Below, in pieces: positions 62,884-64,000 of a stretch of DNA of 64,000 bases; the stretch's first letter is position 1, and each line of letters opens with the position of its first letter. Under the pieces are notes generated by a model that was not told where the DNA came from, did no database searches, and saw only the letters and a program-made list of their open reading frames with translations. This DNA comes from Vulcanimicrobiota bacterium (GTDB taxonomy: Bacteria > Vulcanimicrobiota > Vulcanimicrobiia > Vulcanimicrobiales > Vulcanimicrobiaceae): NCBI GenBank assembly GCA_027306785.1, contig DAHUZB010000007.1, positions 34,997 to 98,996 of the forward strand, written 5' to 3'. A program made the position numbers and the translations under genes.

Positions 62884-63412
62884 CCATGCGCTGACCGCGG
62901 CCGCGGTTGTTCTTACGGTTTGCGTGGTGGCAATCAGTGGATATCTTCTCATCGCAGATGTCGGTCAGAAGTGGACCTACGCCGTCGCGATCATCATAAT
63001 GGCGGCCGGCTGGCTCGCTCGACGCCTCACCTCCGAACGGAACGTAACCGCCTCCATAACGATGGCCGGCGTGCTTCTCAGCGTCGCGCTGGGTGCTAAA
63101 GCATTGGATCACGCGGGTTGGCTCGCCATCAGCGATCTCGCCTTGCGCATCAACGGTATGGTGACGGGCGCCGTTCTGGTGTTGCTTTCCAATGCCATCC
63201 CGAAGAGGATGAGCTCTGCAAGTGCGCTCGCGATGCTACGAACCGTCGGCACAGCGTTCGTTATCGGCGGTTTCGGTTACGCCCTTGCGTGGCTCGTGCT
63301 GCCGGTTCATTTCGCCGGTGCCGTCGCGCCGATCGTCGTGTTGCTCAGCCTGATCGTTGCGTTGACGGCATATATCATCTGGTATCGAGGCAGCGCTCGA
63401 TCCGTTTCGTAG
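62867..63412 (+). CDS. SdpI-like integral membrane protein
   Basis: 181 residues from ATG 62867 (GAGG 8 bases before). Six hydrophobic segments. The segment NGMVTGAVLVLLSNAIPKRM matches the SdpI-type pattern of IxGxxLxxxGNxxPK with substitutions. SdpI gives immunity to the SDP toxin and sequesters SdpR at the membrane; the likeness here is partial, and no toxin gene is nearby, so the role in immunity is an inference. It overlaps the repressor gene. Confidence 0.6.
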   Translation: MKTTFDHALTAAAVVLTVCVVAISGYLLIADVGQKWTYAVAIIIMAAGWLARRLTSERNVTASITMAGVLLSVALGAKALDHAGWLAISDLALRINGMVTGAVLVLLSNAIPKRMSSASALAMLRTVGTAFVIGGFGYALAWLVLPVHFAGAVAPIVVLLSLIVALTAYIIWYRGSARSVS

Positions 63413-63574
63413 CCCCCTAAGAGATCCCAGTCCGCGTCTTCCACCGCGGCCCGGGATCGTGTCCCGGCCCGTGGTGTATGAGAGGGTCGCCCTCGTAGCA
63501 TAGAGAGCGGCCACCGTGGCTTTCGGCGAAGGTTGTTTTTGCAAAAAGAAACACCGACACGAAAGGGATCCACG

Positions 63575-64000
63575 ATGGCCAAACCTAGTATCGCACTTTC
63601 CGAGCTCGTCGAAAAGGGCGGCGATGTCGACTTCGTTCGCGAGATGCTCCAATACGCCGCGCAGCGGCTCATGGAGATCGACGTTGAGGAACTCTGCGGC
63701 TTGCCCTACGGCGAGCGCGGCCCCGGCCGGCAGAACGCCCGCAACGGCTTCCGCGACCGCCAATGGGAGACGCGCTCCGGCGCGATCGACCTGCGCATCC
63801 CGAAGTTGCGCAAGGGCAGCTACTTCCTCGCGTTCCTCGAGCCACGCCGTACAGCGGAAAAGGCGCTCACCGCCGTCATCCAAGAGGCGTACATCCAAGG
63901 CATCTCCACGCGCTCGGTTGACGAGCTCGTCAAGGCGATGGGCATGACGGGCATCTCCAAGAGCCAAGTCTCGCGATTCTGCGAAGAGATTGACGAGCGC
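63575..64000 (+). mobile_element. IS256-family transposase, N-terminal part at the right edge
   Basis: 142 residues from ATG 63575 to the window edge. The opening ([78 protein letters not shown]) is typical of IS256 mutator-type transposases. The DDE residues are beyond the edge. The left end of the element must lie in 63413-63574, where GAGGGTCGCCCTC and CGGGA/TCCCG dyads occur, but I cannot fix the terminal repeat with one end visible. Confidence 0.9.

Overview
The window is G+C-rich chromosomal DNA from a bacterium with an exported-protein-rich, apparently aerobic life style. The pairing of a CsaB-type pyruvyl transferase with a DUF5693 membrane protein, many exported lipoproteins whose lipid cysteine is followed by a glycine run, a sedolisin and Vps10/BNR propellers resemble Eremiobacterota/Vulcanimicrobiota (WPS-2) or a related deep lineage. 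That placement is an inference from gene content; there is no 16S gene here. Coding density is very high, with frequent 4-base stop/start overlaps (ATGA), so most genes sit in short operons. The sequence starts inside ileS and ends inside an IS256-family transposase.

Layout. 0-5.4 kb (minus strand): DUF5693 protein, csaB and ileS overlap as one operon behind a structured leader, preceded by a crotonase and a tRNA-Val. The ileS frame carries an in-frame palindromic repeat. 5.6-10.1 kb: an SGNH-MBOAT O-acyltransferase fusion, an anti-sigma-type ATPase and an S41 protease. 10.2-14.4 kb: copper chaperone and copper P-type ATPase, an EamA permease and a Sua5-type tRNA t6A enzyme. 14.4-17.4 kb: exported small proteins. 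17.5-21.4 kb: TPR protein, ABC-F ATPase and an FMN alpha-hydroxyacid oxidase. 21.4-28.1 kb: TetR, BNR propeller and unknown exported protein form an operon, divergent from an epimerase across a perfect 31-bp palindrome. 28-39 kb: multicopper oxidase, two hydrolases, and a cytochrome-barrel-cytochrome protein present as one intact and one broken copy.

39-53.5 kb is a patchwork of small regulator-plus-enzyme pairs for redox and xenobiotic stress: TetR/CPBP, SDR/AraC, an epimerase, HigBA, AKR next to AraC, quinone reductase/MarR, an epoxide-hydrolase-like enzyme, a luciferase-like oxidoreductase, Ohr/OhrR. Several pairs have visible palindromic operators. 53.5-62 kb: a three-gene operon (frameshifted lipoprotein, S53 peptidase lipoprotein, beta-propeller lipoprotein) lies directly downstream of a large ATP-binding LuxR regulator. 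A palindrome plus a perfect -10 box in the short gap looks like an activator-dependent promoter. 62.5-63.4 kb: an SdpR/SdpI-like repressor and membrane protein pair with a probably leaderless promoter.

The candidates I find most likely to be new are: (1) the outer-membrane protein with a CxxCH haem site on each side of a putative barrel, found in a duplicated segment; (2) the LuxR-controlled exported peptidase/propeller operon; (3) an N-terminal lipoprotein domain shared by otherwise unrelated exported proteins; (4) the palindromic repeat translated inside ileS; (5) the leader RNA ahead of DUF5693-csaB-ileS.
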